The notes below the pieces were generated by a model. That model was not told the DNA's origin. It worked only from the letters and a program-made list of their open reading frames with translations, and did not search any database. The translations under genes were made by a program, and so were the position numbers. Of a stretch of DNA of 64,000 bases, positions 36,008 through 45,045 are shown piece by piece (position 1 is the stretch's first letter; every line of letters begins with the position of its first letter). This stretch comes from Vibrio sp. SCSIO 43137 (GTDB lineage Bacteria > Pseudomonadota > Gammaproteobacteria > Enterobacterales > Vibrionaceae), in the NCBI RefSeq assembly GCF_028201475.1, contig NZ_CP116383.1, positions 2,046,001 through 2,110,000 of the forward strand, read 5' to 3'.

Positions 36008-37411
36008 TTACATTTTTATTAAGCAACATTTTTTATATTTTTTACCAGAGCCGCAGGGACAAGGATCGTTTCTTCCCACAGAGATATCAGCACCAACAGC
36101 CGCTTTATTCACTGCAGAGGCATAAAGTTGTCCAAGCATCTGGCTCTCTGCCTGCTTAACAAACTGAAACGCTTGCAGACTGCCCCTGCTTATCGCTTCC
36201 TTTGCTAACTCAAGGCCTTTGCTTCTGTCCTGAGCAACGGCAACGCCATTGAAATAAGCCGCGCCCAATACTCCCAGACATTGCACTGAACCCTGCTCAA
36301 GCCCCAAATTCAGGTACTTTCTTGCCCTTTCAATATCAGGTTCCGTCGCTTTACCATCGGTATAATAGAAAAACAGCCCGCATAAACCAGTGTCATCTGA
36401 CTGTTCAGCCGCCCGCTGAAGGTAAACAAGAGAGTTCTGAAAATCCCCCTTTTCATAGAGATAGTTTCCCAAAAGGCCACAAGATTTTGTATGGCCGTAT
36501 TCTGCATTCATCTTCAGCAGGTATAGGGTCCCTTCCAGCTCTTTTTCAAATACACCACTGGTCAGGATTAGCTTGCAGTAACTGAACAGGGCGTCAGCTT
36601 CACCGTCTAACTCGCCTAAATCTCTATTCTGCTCAGAACTGGCTCTGAGTGACTTATCACTTAAACGATAGGCAGTTTCGTAACAATTTAGTGCGCTACG
36701 GTAGTGGCTAAGTATCAGCTGTAGCGATTCGCTCTCTTTTGCAGAAGTGCTTTCAGCATTAATTACTCCATTTGCAATAAGCTCTTCATAACATAAACCT
36801 GCCCGATAGTGATCCTGCCAGTCTGCTGATGTTATCGCCTGTACAATGATGTCACTGTTGTTCTTTGCAGCCACCTGAGCGGGAGTGACCTGTTCCAGTA
36901 GCTCACCTGAAATCACTTGATTAGCCAGTACAAGGGAGGAAACCAGACAGTCTCTCGTTTCCGCTAACCGCTCAGTGATAATCAGGCTGCTGTCAAACTC
37001 ACCATCAGAAGTCTGCTTATGATGTGCACCGTTATTGGCATTTTCCCTGACCAGATCCAGAGAGAGCCTTAACTCTTCATCGATATAGTTATTCTGTGTA
37101 AGAAAGTTGATCTTCTTCCAAAGGCTATTTTTGCTGGAAAAAGGTTGCCGGAAGTGAGAAATCAGCGCATCACAAATGCATTCAGCCGCTTTGCGGTACT
37201 GAATTAACGCATAGTCCGGAATGGAACTGCTATAACGCAGTGCTTCGCAGTAGTAGCCTTCAATTCTGCTATCAATCTTTTTGCATAACTCTATATCTGA
37301 AATTGTTGTCAACTGCTGACCCCTGCCAAAAGAGAAACGACCAATAAGATCCCAACTGTAAATGATGCCACAAGCCTTATCAATATGTAGATTGGCGCGA
37401 TAATCCTGCAT
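36008..37411 (-). CDS. DUF4145-like, Sel1-repeat, SEC-C zinc-motif protein
   Basis: A 467-residue multi-part protein of unknown function. Residues about 50-165 resemble DUF4145 (YRKAAECICDALI, LWKKINFLTQNNYID, ENANNGAHH), a domain often seen in restriction and defence proteins. Residues about 210-430 hold TPR/Sel1-like repeats (AEYGHTKSCGLLGNYLYEKGDFQ, AAYFNGVAVAQDRSKGLELA). The last 20 residues are a SEC-C motif (GRNDPCPCGSGKKYKKCC) that should bind zinc. No signal peptide. It diverges from the carboxypeptidase gene at 37494. Domain assignment of the N-terminal part is the least certain. Confidence 0.72.
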   Translation of the reverse strand: MQDYRANLHIDKACGIIYSWDLIGRFSFGRGQQLTTISDIELCKKIDSRIEGYYCEALRYSSSIPDYALIQYRKAAECICDALISHFRQPFSSKNSLWKKINFLTQNNYIDEELRLSLDLVRENANNGAHHKQTSDGEFDSSLIITERLAETRDCLVSSLVLANQVISGELLEQVTPAQVAAKNNSDIIVQAITSADWQDHYRAGLCYEELIANGVINAESTSAKESESLQLILSHYRSALNCYETAYRLSDKSLRASSEQNRDLGELDGEADALFSYCKLILTSGVFEKELEGTLYLLKMNAEYGHTKSCGLLGNYLYEKGDFQNSLVYLQRAAEQSDDTGLCGLFFYYTDGKATEPDIERARKYLNLGLEQGSVQCLGVLGAAYFNGVAVAQDRSKGLELAKEAISRGSLQAFQFVKQAESQMLGQLYASAVNKAAVGADISVGRNDPCPCGSGKKYKKCCLIKM

Positions 37412-37493
37412 CTTTTGCTATGTTTAAGATAGGGATTCTCCGCATATCATCAAATAGGGTTAATTACCCTAGCAAAACCCAGAGGAAACAGGC

Positions 37494-38666
37494 ATGAGAT
37501 CAGCCTTTGTATCCATATTGGTGACAGTTACCCTTTTGCTGTCATCACCGGCATTTTCAGTATTAGTTCCGGATCCGCCCAGTTTGTCTGCCAAAGGCTA
37601 TATATTGATGGACTTCCAATCAGGCACCATTCTGGCATCCTCTGAGCAAGATACTCCGCTGGCACCCGCCAGTCTGACCAAGGTGATGACCGCCTATCTG
37701 GTTGGTCTGGAAATCAATGCCGGAAGGCTTAAATGGGATGACAAAGCAGTAGTTAGTGTTAATGCATGGTCAATGAAGTTCCCCGACTCCTCTAAAATGT
37801 TTATTCAGCCAAAGGATGAAATCGCCATCCGCGATCTGATGAAGGGCATTATTGTTCAGTCAGGTAATGACGCCTGTGTTGCCGTGGCAGAACATATCGC
37901 AGGCAGCGAAGAAGCCTTTGTCAGCCTGATGAATGAAACAGCAAAAGCCATCGGTATGAAGAACACCCGCTATATCAACGCCCACGGCCTTGACGGGGCA
38001 GGTATCCAGACCACGGCTTATGATATGGCGGTACTGATGCAGCATCTAATTAAAGACACACCTGAGGTCTATGAGCTGTATAAAGTCAGGGATTTTACCT
38101 GGAACCGGATAACTCAGTATAACCGTAATAAACTACTGTGGGATAAGTCCCTTAAAGTGGACGGAGGTAAAACCGGCTTCACCGACAGTGCAGGCTACAG
38201 CCTGACAGCATCGGCCAAGGAAGGACGTCTGCGGTTAATATCAGTTGTTATGGGCACCAAAAGCAAGCGACTGAGAACAGAAGAGACCAGGCAGTTACTC
38301 ACCTACGGTTTCCGCTTTTACGATACCAAAAATTTCGCCAAATCCGGTGAGGTGTTAACCAACCGCACCGTGTGGAAAGGCGCTAAAGATACGGTTGCCC
38401 TTGGCGTGAACAAGGATGTCTTTCTGACACTGCCGCAGAACAAAATCGGTCAGACAGAGCGGGTTTTTGAAGTGGTTAACCCTTTGGAAGCCCCCCTTGC
38501 TTCAGGTCAGACAGTAGGTAAAGTGAAATGGCTGGTTGATGGCGAGGTGATTCACAGCGAGACTCTGGTCACCAAAGAATCTGTCTACCCTGCGTCTTGG
38601 ATAGGAAGAACCTCAGATACTGTACAACTGTTTATAAACTCTGTGGTGAAAAAACAGTCGAACTAA
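37494..38666 (+). CDS. D-alanyl-D-alanine carboxypeptidase, PBP5/6 family
   Basis: A periplasmic DD-carboxypeptidase that trims pentapeptide stems. The 390-residue protein has a signal peptide cut near residue 22, catalytic Ser60 in SLTK (Lys63), Ser123-Gly-Asn125, and KTG at Lys226. A PBP5-type beta-rich C-terminal domain follows and the last residues (SDTVQLFINSVVKK) form a membrane-anchoring amphipathic helix. AGAGGAA precedes the ATG. It is a dacA/dacC-type paralogue standing apart from the usual rlpA-dacA locus, so I leave the symbol empty. Confidence 0.92.
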   Translation: MRSAFVSILVTVTLLLSSPAFSVLVPDPPSLSAKGYILMDFQSGTILASSEQDTPLAPASLTKVMTAYLVGLEINAGRLKWDDKAVVSVNAWSMKFPDSSKMFIQPKDEIAIRDLMKGIIVQSGNDACVAVAEHIAGSEEAFVSLMNETAKAIGMKNTRYINAHGLDGAGIQTTAYDMAVLMQHLIKDTPEVYELYKVRDFTWNRITQYNRNKLLWDKSLKVDGGKTGFTDSAGYSLTASAKEGRLRLISVVMGTKSKRLRTEETRQLLTYGFRFYDTKNFAKSGEVLTNRTVWKGAKDTVALGVNKDVFLTLPQNKIGQTERVFEVVNPLEAPLASGQTVGKVKWLVDGEVIHSETLVTKESVYPASWIGRTSDTVQLFINSVVKKQSN

Positions 38667-38682
38667 TGTCATAACCGGTTGT

Positions 38683-38709
38683 TAAAGCGCGATTAATTCG
38701 CGCTTTTTT
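38683..38709 (+). terminator. Terminator of the DD-carboxypeptidase gene
   Basis: AAAGCGCGA and TCGCGCTTT form a 9-bp stem followed by a T-run. Confidence 0.9.
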
Positions 38710-38819
38710 GTATATCCCCAATAACCCTGAACAAGCTCACATCCGCAAAGCAAAATAGCCTCTATTATTAAAAGCTTGTTTATACCTTGCCGACCAGAAA
38801 GCTGTACCGGAGCGTTCAG

Positions 38820-41366
38820 ATGACACAACTTTCCCCACTGCCCTACTACAAATGCTGGCCTGAGATAGACTCAGCCATTGCTAAAGACCCGCAGATAGAA
38901 GCAGAAATTGACGCAATAGTTAATCAGATGACCATTGAAGAGAAAGTCGGTCAGATGATTCAGCCGAACCTGCGCGACGTTACTCCGGAGGAAGTACGCC
39001 AATACAAACTTGGCTCAATCCTTAACGGTGGCGGAAGCTGGCCAAACGAAAACAAATACGCCACTGCTGCGGAGTGGGCAGAAAAAGCCGATGAGTTCTG
39101 GCTGGCAACAGAAGAGGCGTTCCGCGACCGTCCGTTCCGAATCCCCTTTATCTGGGCGACCGATGCGGTTCACGGCCACAACAACGTGTTTAGCTCAACC
39201 GTTTTCCCTCACAATATAGGGCTTGGGGCGGCACGTGACACTGACCTGATTGAACGAATAGGCGCAGCCACGGCAGTGGAGGTGTGTGCTACCGGCCTTG
39301 ACTGGACGTTTGCCCCAACCGTTGCCGTACCAAGAAACCTCTGTTGGGGACGGGTTTATGAAGGTTACTCAGAAGATCCTCATATCACCTATCACTACGC
39401 CTCCGCTATGGTAAGGGGGCTTCAGGGATGCGCAGAGACGCTGGCTGGAGAAGACAAGGTTATCTCCAATGTTAAACATTGGCTGGGCGACGGCGGTACT
39501 GAACACGGCATAGACAGAGGTATCAACCGATACAGTGAAGAGTACCTGATAAACCTGCATGCAATGGGATATTTCAGCGGATTAAATGCCGGTGCCCAGG
39601 TAGTTATGTCATCATTTAACTCATGGTCAAACGCCGCCAACTATGACCATACTCCGCAACAGGGAGAAGAGTACAACAGTAAAATTCACGGCAGCCATTA
39701 CCTGTTAACGGATGTGCTTAAAAATCAGATGGGTTTCGACGGCATTGTGGTTACCGACTGGAATGGTCACTCTGAAGTGAGCAAATGCAGCAATACAGAC
39801 GCCACTTACGCCATTAATGCCGGTAATGATATTCTGATGGTTCCGGTACGGGAGCACTGGCCTGAAGTGTATAAAAAAACGCTTAATGACATAAAATCAG
39901 GCACTATCAAACCTGAGCGGATAGATGATGCAGTAAGGCGTATTTTAAGGGTTAAGATGCGCGCCGGTCTGTGGCAGAAACCCAAACCGAGTGAACGCCG
40001 TCTCGCCGGTAAACCATCTGCCCTTAACAATCCTCAGCATCGCTCGCTGGCCCGGGAAGCGGTAAGAAAATCTCTTGTCCTGCTCAAAAACGACCAGCAA
40101 ATACTCCCTTTAGCTGCCGACCAGACAATCTTACTGACCGGCAGTGCTGCCAACGATATTCAGAAACAGACCGGTGGCTGGAACCTGACCTGGCAGGGAA
40201 CGGAAAACACCCTGGATGACTTCCCCAACGCTACAACGGTTAAAACGGCTCTGGAGCAGACCCTCGGCAGCGATAAGGTGTTGTACTCTCCTCTACTCGA
40301 TGATGACTTAAGCAATATCGACGTTGCGGTGGTGGCCTTTGGTGAAGACCCTTATGCTGAGATGATGGGTGATATTAAACCGTGGCAGACTTTGCAATTT
40401 TCCAGCCTGAAAAGAAGCTATAAGCAGGACATCGACAAAATTCATCGCCTGAAAAGCAGAGGCATCAAGGTAATTTGCCTGTTCTTTTCCGGCCGCCCTC
40501 TCTATATGAACGAAGAGATTGCGGCTGCAGATGCGTTTGTTGCCTGTTTCCTTCCGGGTACTGAGGCATTGGGGATTTCTGATGTGATTATTGGTGACAA
40601 GGATTCGCAGCCCCGCAACGATTTTACCGGCAGGCTATCCTTCAGTTGGCCAAACAAAAAGTTATCAACCTCGGTTAACCATATACCAGAGCATATCCCC
40701 GCTTATCATGTTCCCGTTTCAGAGCAGGATCCGCAGGGAGCCCATGCCCCTCTGTTTCCTTATGGGTACGGCCTCAATTATTCAGACAAAAAAACTGCAC
40801 CGCAGACAGAACAGATCCTTGCTGACACCAGCGAATCGCAAGAATCAAACCTTGCCCTTGAGCTATTTGGTGTCCGTTCAACCATAGGTGACTACATCAC
40901 AAAGATAATGGTCACAGGTCAGGATGGAGCGACGGATATCTCTCTGAACAATCCTATGGCTACCGGAACTGTCACTACAATCCCATATAACTATCAACTA
41001 CAGCAGGATGCCGTACAGATTCAGTTCGGTTGTCAGCCAGCCTGCTTCTATATTCAGACCTCTGATAAACAAACAGATGATTTGAGCCGCTTTTCTACCC
41101 TGATGTTTGATGTGTTGGTCAATCAAAAGCCGCAACACTCAGTGCTGCTCTCTATGGGTAACGATATAACTTCAGTGACAGGCAGCGGCATAGAAATAAA
41201 GCAGAAGTTAAATAAGGGCAATCAACAGTGGCAGACAATAGAGATGGATTTGGCTTCGCTATTACCCTCTCAGGACGCTTTACTTAACACAGACATTAAC
41301 ACCCCCTTTATACTTACCAGTTATGGGGAACTTGATTTAGTGGTGGGTAATATTCGCCTCTGTTAA
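38820..41366 (+). CDS. Glycoside hydrolase family 3 beta-glucosidase/exo-glucanase-like
   Basis: An 848-residue GH3 enzyme expected to release glucose from beta-glucans or beta-glucosides. GH3 N-terminal barrel motifs include GRVYEGYSEDP, KHWLGDGGTEHGIDRG and the nucleophile Asp313 in VVTDWNGH; the GH3 C-domain spans about 420-650, and a beta-sandwich like the ExoP C-terminal domain ends the protein. I chose ATG 38820 after GGAG. Related marine ExoP enzymes carry signal peptides, but none is visible here, so the enzyme is probably cytoplasmic. No sugar transporter is adjacent. Confidence 0.88.
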   Translation: MTQLSPLPYYKCWPEIDSAIAKDPQIEAEIDAIVNQMTIEEKVGQMIQPNLRDVTPEEVRQYKLGSILNGGGSWPNENKYATAAEWAEKADEFWLATEEAFRDRPFRIPFIWATDAVHGHNNVFSSTVFPHNIGLGAARDTDLIERIGAATAVEVCATGLDWTFAPTVAVPRNLCWGRVYEGYSEDPHITYHYASAMVRGLQGCAETLAGEDKVISNVKHWLGDGGTEHGIDRGINRYSEEYLINLHAMGYFSGLNAGAQVVMSSFNSWSNAANYDHTPQQGEEYNSKIHGSHYLLTDVLKNQMGFDGIVVTDWNGHSEVSKCSNTDATYAINAGNDILMVPVREHWPEVYKKTLNDIKSGTIKPERIDDAVRRILRVKMRAGLWQKPKPSERRLAGKPSALNNPQHRSLAREAVRKSLVLLKNDQQILPLAADQTILLTGSAANDIQKQTGGWNLTWQGTENTLDDFPNATTVKTALEQTLGSDKVLYSPLLDDDLSNIDVAVVAFGEDPYAEMMGDIKPWQTLQFSSLKRSYKQDIDKIHRLKSRGIKVICLFFSGRPLYMNEEIAAADAFVACFLPGTEALGISDVIIGDKDSQPRNDFTGRLSFSWPNKKLSTSVNHIPEHIPAYHVPVSEQDPQGAHAPLFPYGYGLNYSDKKTAPQTEQILADTSESQESNLALELFGVRSTIGDYITKIMVTGQDGATDISLNNPMATGTVTTIPYNYQLQQDAVQIQFGCQPACFYIQTSDKQTDDLSRFSTLMFDVLVNQKPQHSVLLSMGNDITSVTGSGIEIKQKLNKGNQQWQTIEMDLASLLPSQDALLNTDINTPFILTSYGELDLVVGNIRLC

Positions 41367-41391
41367 CCTGATAGACAAACCTTCAGGCATA

Positions 41392-41417
41392 AAAAAGCCG
41401 TCATAATGACGGCTTTC
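41392..41417. terminator. Bidirectional terminator between GH3 and dCMP deaminase genes
   Basis: AAAGCCGTCA and TGACGGCTTT form the stem with an A-run before and ATTTGC after. The flanking genes converge. Confidence 0.85.
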
Positions 41418-41430
41418 ATTTGCAAATAAA

Positions 41431-41883
41431 CTATTGAGCATTATCCAGCTCATCCAACGGCAGCCAGACCACCTCTACGCCTGCCTGCTGGAACATATCT
41501 TCGCTGATTTTAAGCTTCTCACCCCAGCGGGAGAGGAAATCCTCGGTCTGCTCAGGGCAGTTCACCCGCGCTATACCGGTCTGAATAATCTTAGCCGCAC
41601 AGTTGGGACAGGGGAAATGCGTCACCCAGATTTCACTACCATCCAGATCCCTTTTGGCAAACAGAATGGCATTCTCTTCTGCATGAAGGGTTTTCAGGTA
41701 CTTCATCTCTCTTTCATCGGTATCTGCACTATCAGATACGCCGTGGGGATAACCGTTAAAGCCGACAGAGACAATACGGTTCTTTTTGGTGATCACTGCA
41801 CCAACCTGAGTCGAAGGGTCTTTACTCCAGGAACCCACCAGCTCCGCCATCTGGAAAAATCTAACCGCCCATTTTGAGATCAT
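41431..41883 (-). CDS. dCMP deaminase-family cytidylate deaminase
   Basis: A 150-residue zinc enzyme of the dCMP/ComEB deaminase family, which makes dUMP from dCMP. The zinc-site motifs are TLHAEENAI (His-Ala-Glu) and PCPNCAAKI. It starts at ATG 41883 with GGAG 7 bases upstream. Unlike Gram-positive ComEB it is not beside competence genes here; function is from family only. A 147-residue antisense frame over the same DNA is a shadow. Confidence 0.88.
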   Translation of the reverse strand: MISKWAVRFFQMAELVGSWSKDPSTQVGAVITKKNRIVSVGFNGYPHGVSDSADTDEREMKYLKTLHAEENAILFAKRDLDGSEIWVTHFPCPNCAAKIIQTGIARVNCPEQTEDFLSRWGEKLKISEDMFQQAGVEVVWLPLDELDNAQ

Positions 41884-42098
41884 CTGCCTGCTCCATTTGC
41901 ATAAGGTTCATCAAACAAAAATACTTTTATCCTAATAAATCAGCCTTGGCAAGGCACAGCTGACTGAATTAGAAAGATTTCCTGCTAATCCCTGTCCGGA
42001 TGGCGCTTCAGACACCATTTTTTACTCTCTGTCTGCAATGGAGCAGAGCATATTCCTTTTCTATACTCTATGTGGGTATATAGAAGACGGAGGTTTCT

Positions 42099-42578
42099 AT
42101 GACCATGTCAACCCGGCTTGACCACTATCTGGCCAAGCACCATATTCCTTACAAAACGGTTGAGCACAGCCACAGTAACAGCTCAATCCATAGCGCGGTG
42201 GTATCAAGAATTCCTGCTATGAATGTCGCTAAGGGTATCGTTCTGGAGGACCACGAAGGGCGTCACCTGATGGCGGTTCTTCCAGCTAACGCTAAAATCA
42301 GTTTTACTGCATTAAACGAAGAACTTCATGCCAACTTTCATATGGTAAAAGAGCGTGAGGTATATCGCTTCTTTGAAGATTGTGAAAACGGAGCCGTACC
42401 ACCTATCGGCGGCGCCTACCATATGGCGATGGTATGTGATGATTCACTGATGGAGCTGGATAACGTCTATCTGGAAGCAGGAGATCATGAAACCCTTATC
42501 AAGTTAGATCAGCAGGCGTTTCGTAAGCTAATGAGCAATAGCAAATGCATGAGTTTCGGTAGTCAGGTTTTCCACTGA
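42099..42578 (+). CDS. YbaK/ProX-type aminoacyl-tRNA deacylase-like protein
   Basis: A 159-residue protein of the YbaK/EbsC fold, which hydrolyses mischarged tRNA. Features include TVEHSHSNSS near residue 20, the conserved lysine segment NVAKGIVLED, and GAVPPIGGAYHM near residue 107, the catalytic GxxPP loop. It belongs to the free-standing YeaK-like branch rather than to YbaK itself; the misacylated substrate is not known. GGAGG precedes ATG 42099 by 5 bases. It stands alone with its own terminator. Confidence 0.84.
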   Translation: MTMSTRLDHYLAKHHIPYKTVEHSHSNSSIHSAVVSRIPAMNVAKGIVLEDHEGRHLMAVLPANAKISFTALNEELHANFHMVKEREVYRFFEDCENGAVPPIGGAYHMAMVCDDSLMELDNVYLEAGDHETLIKLDQQAFRKLMSNSKCMSFGSQVFH

Positions 42579-42602
42579 TTCACACTTACTCCCTGTGCAT
42601 AC

Positions 42603-42637
42603 AAAGGCTTCTGCTGTTATACGGCAGAGGCCTTTTT
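42603..42637 (+). terminator. Terminator of the YbaK-family gene
   Basis: AAAGGCTTCTGC pairs with GCAGAGGCCTTT apart from one or two mismatches, then TT. Confidence 0.8.
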
Positions 42638-42653
42638 ACAAAACAGACAGAAA

Positions 42654-42671
42654 TGTAAACAGAAAATGACA
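42654..42671 (+). promoter_or_regulatory. TyrR-box-like sequence upstream of hppD
   Basis: TGTAAA-N6-ATGACA keeps ten of the twelve consensus bases of the TyrR box TGTAAAN6TTTACA, including the key outer G and C. It lies 116 bp upstream of a tyrosine-degradation operon. Confidence 0.45.
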
Positions 42672-42786
42672 CTGGTTCTCATTCTCAAATTAAGCAAACT
42701 ATCAATAACTCATCCATACTAGCTGTAATCGTGTTTATTGCTAAACCAATGGCATAACAATCAACCTATAGATCAAGGAGGTCGGG

Positions 42787-43863
42787 ATGAGCCATGCATA
42801 CGATCACTCAGGAGAGTCATTTGACAATCCGGCAGGAACCCGGGATTTTGAGTTTGTAGAGTTCTCCTCACCGGATCCGGGTCAGTTAGCTGCACTGTTT
42901 ACCCAGTTAGGCTTTCAACCTTTTGCCAGACATAAATCCCGGCCACTGACTTGGTTTACTCAGGGCGATATCCACTTTCTGGTCAGTGAAGAGAGCAGAG
43001 GATTTGCTGCTGATTTTTCAAAGTTACACGGCCCCAGTGCCTGTGCCATGGGCTTCAAAGTCGAAAATGCCCAGCACGCCTTTCAGCACGCCCTGAAACA
43101 GAACGCCACGGCCTGTAAAAGCAAGATGCTGGAGTTTGGTGTCCCTGCTATTTTCGGCATCGGTGACAGCCTGCTCTATCTCGTTGACGACAATATCAGA
43201 GACCGGCTCTACCGTGACCAGTTTGAACTTATCCCTGCTACAGAAACGACAGCAGCTGATGTCGGACTGACTTATATTGACCACCTTACCCACAACGTCC
43301 ACCGCGGCCATATGGATCCATGGGCAGAGTTTTATGAAAGAGTGTTTAACTTTCGCGAGATCCGCTATTTCGATATCAAAGGTTCAATGACCGGCCTGCA
43401 TAGCCGGGCAATGACCAGCTCATGTGGAAAAATCCGTATTCCGGTCAATGAAGGAACCGACGATAAATCTCAGATCGAAGAGTTTCTTCACCAATATCAT
43501 GGAGAAGGAATACAGCATATTGCACTAGGCAGTGACGATATCTACCAGACCGTCGCCACCCTACGCAAAAACGGTGTGAAATTTATGGATGTGCCCGATA
43601 CCTATTACGACATGATTTCAGAGCGACTGCCCGGCCACAATGAAGCCATAGAGCAACTGAGGGAACAGCGAATTTTGATAGATGGTCATATGGAAGGTGG
43701 CAAGTTGGTACTGTTATTGCAAATCTTTACCGAGAACCTTATCGGTCCGATTTTCTTCGAAATTATTCAGCGCAAAGGTGACGAAGGGTTTGGTGAAGGT
43801 AACTTTCAGGCGTTGTTTGAATCAATTGAACGGGATCAAATGGCGCGGGGTGTTCTTTCCTAG
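42787..43863 (+). CDS. hppD: 4-Hydroxyphenylpyruvate dioxygenase
   Basis: HPPD converts 4-hydroxyphenylpyruvate, made from tyrosine, to homogentisate. The 358-residue protein has two VOC domains; the C-terminal one holds the iron ligands in YIDHLTHNV, GIQHIALGS and FFEIIQRKG. GGAGG precedes the ATG. It is first in a four-gene operon with hmgA, fahA and maiA, which completes breakdown of tyrosine to fumarate and acetoacetate. Confidence 0.96.
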   Translation: MSHAYDHSGESFDNPAGTRDFEFVEFSSPDPGQLAALFTQLGFQPFARHKSRPLTWFTQGDIHFLVSEESRGFAADFSKLHGPSACAMGFKVENAQHAFQHALKQNATACKSKMLEFGVPAIFGIGDSLLYLVDDNIRDRLYRDQFELIPATETTAADVGLTYIDHLTHNVHRGHMDPWAEFYERVFNFREIRYFDIKGSMTGLHSRAMTSSCGKIRIPVNEGTDDKSQIEEFLHQYHGEGIQHIALGSDDIYQTVATLRKNGVKFMDVPDTYYDMISERLPGHNEAIEQLREQRILIDGHMEGGKLVLLLQIFTENLIGPIFFEIIQRKGDEGFGEGNFQALFESIERDQMARGVLS

Positions 43864-43909
43864 GCTCTGTTGATCTGGCCACGGCGTACAGACACAAGGA
43901 GGAGGCTGT

Positions 43910-45034
43910 ATGATTCGCAGAATAGCGTTTCCGTTAAGAAAAGGCGTTTTTTCCCGGCAGGCTCACACTGACCTGCCGGAGAAAGGCATGTATGAAAGGG
44001 AAGTAAGCCGCGAAGGTTTTTTCGGGCCGGCCTCTCACCTGCATCACAGGCACCCGCCTACCGGCTGGTCTGGTTTTGAAGGCCAACTCAGACCCAGAGC
44101 CTATAACCTGCTGGAGCTACCGTGCGAGCAGCAGTCGCCGTGGGATACGCCTGTCGCTCTGTATAACAATGATTGTCAGATACGTTTCTGGCGATGTAAC
44201 AGCAAGATGCCCTATCTGGTCAGAAATGCCGATGGCGATGATCTACTGTTTGTTCATCAGGGCAGCGGAGAGCTATTTTGCGATTACGGCCACCTGAACG
44301 TCACTGAGGGAGATTACCTGTTAATCCCGCGTTCTTGTATGTGGCGCTTTGAACCGGACAGTCCGGCCAGCTTTCTGATGATAGAAGCAACCAACGATAG
44401 CTACGGTCTGCCGGACAAAAGCATCGTAGGTCAGCACGCCATTTTCGATCAGGCGGTACTCGAAAGCGCTGAGATTGATCCTCTGTTTCTGCAACAACAG
44501 GATGAAGAGCCGTGGCAGGTAAGAGTAAAGAGACAAAACCGGCAAAGTATCATCAGTTACCCTTTCAACCCCCTTGATGCTATCGGCTGGCATGGAGAAG
44601 TTGCCGCACTCAAGCTCAACTGGCGCGATATCCGCCCGTTAATGAGCCACCGCTATCACCTTCCTCCTTCAGCACACTCAACCTTTGTCTCACGACATTT
44701 TGTCGTCTGCACCTTTGTACCCCGCCCGATGGAGAGTGATGCAGGCGCCCTTAAAGTGCCGTTTTACCACAGCAACGACGATTATGATGAAGTGATTTTT
44801 TACCATCACGGCGAGTTTTTCAGCCGCGACAATATCGAGCCGGGAATGCTGACTTTGCACCCTTGTGGCTTCCCTCATGGCCCTCACCCCAAAGCCTACA
44901 AAAAGGGGCTGGAAGCGGTAAATAAACAGACAGATGAAGTAGCGGTAATGATAGATACCCGTAACAGTCTGAAAATAGGGACTACACTTGAAAAGACAGA
45001 GTGGCAAGGCTATGCGGACAGCTGGAAAGAGTAA
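43910..45034 (+). CDS. hmgA: Homogentisate 1,2-dioxygenase
   Basis: HmgA opens the ring of homogentisate to maleylacetoacetate. The 374-residue protein is shorter than the usual 430-445 residues, as in other vibrios, and keeps the cupin iron site in DEVIFYHHGEFF and HPCGFPHGPHP near the C-terminus. AGGAGGAGG precedes the ATG. Its loss in vibrios is known to cause pyomelanin build-up. Second gene of the tyrosine operon. Confidence 0.93.
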   Translation: MIRRIAFPLRKGVFSRQAHTDLPEKGMYEREVSREGFFGPASHLHHRHPPTGWSGFEGQLRPRAYNLLELPCEQQSPWDTPVALYNNDCQIRFWRCNSKMPYLVRNADGDDLLFVHQGSGELFCDYGHLNVTEGDYLLIPRSCMWRFEPDSPASFLMIEATNDSYGLPDKSIVGQHAIFDQAVLESAEIDPLFLQQQDEEPWQVRVKRQNRQSIISYPFNPLDAIGWHGEVAALKLNWRDIRPLMSHRYHLPPSAHSTFVSRHFVVCTFVPRPMESDAGALKVPFYHSNDDYDEVIFYHHGEFFSRDNIEPGMLTLHPCGFPHGPHPKAYKKGLEAVNKQTDEVAVMIDTRNSLKIGTTLEKTEWQGYADSWKE

Positions 45035-45045
45035 GGAGCGTCAGA

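Noticed and set aside
35959..36021. Twenty-codon frame MEFINMINRL...
   Set aside because: No ribosome-binding site or terminator; it runs into the end of the SEC-C gene.
41434..41877. 147-codon frame antisense to the dCMP deaminase gene
   Set aside because: It covers the deaminase gene almost exactly and has no recognisable domain.
42672..42695. Fur-like sequence (reverse TTGAGAATGAGAACC) before hppD
   Set aside because: Only one half-site matches; iron control of this operon is not expected.
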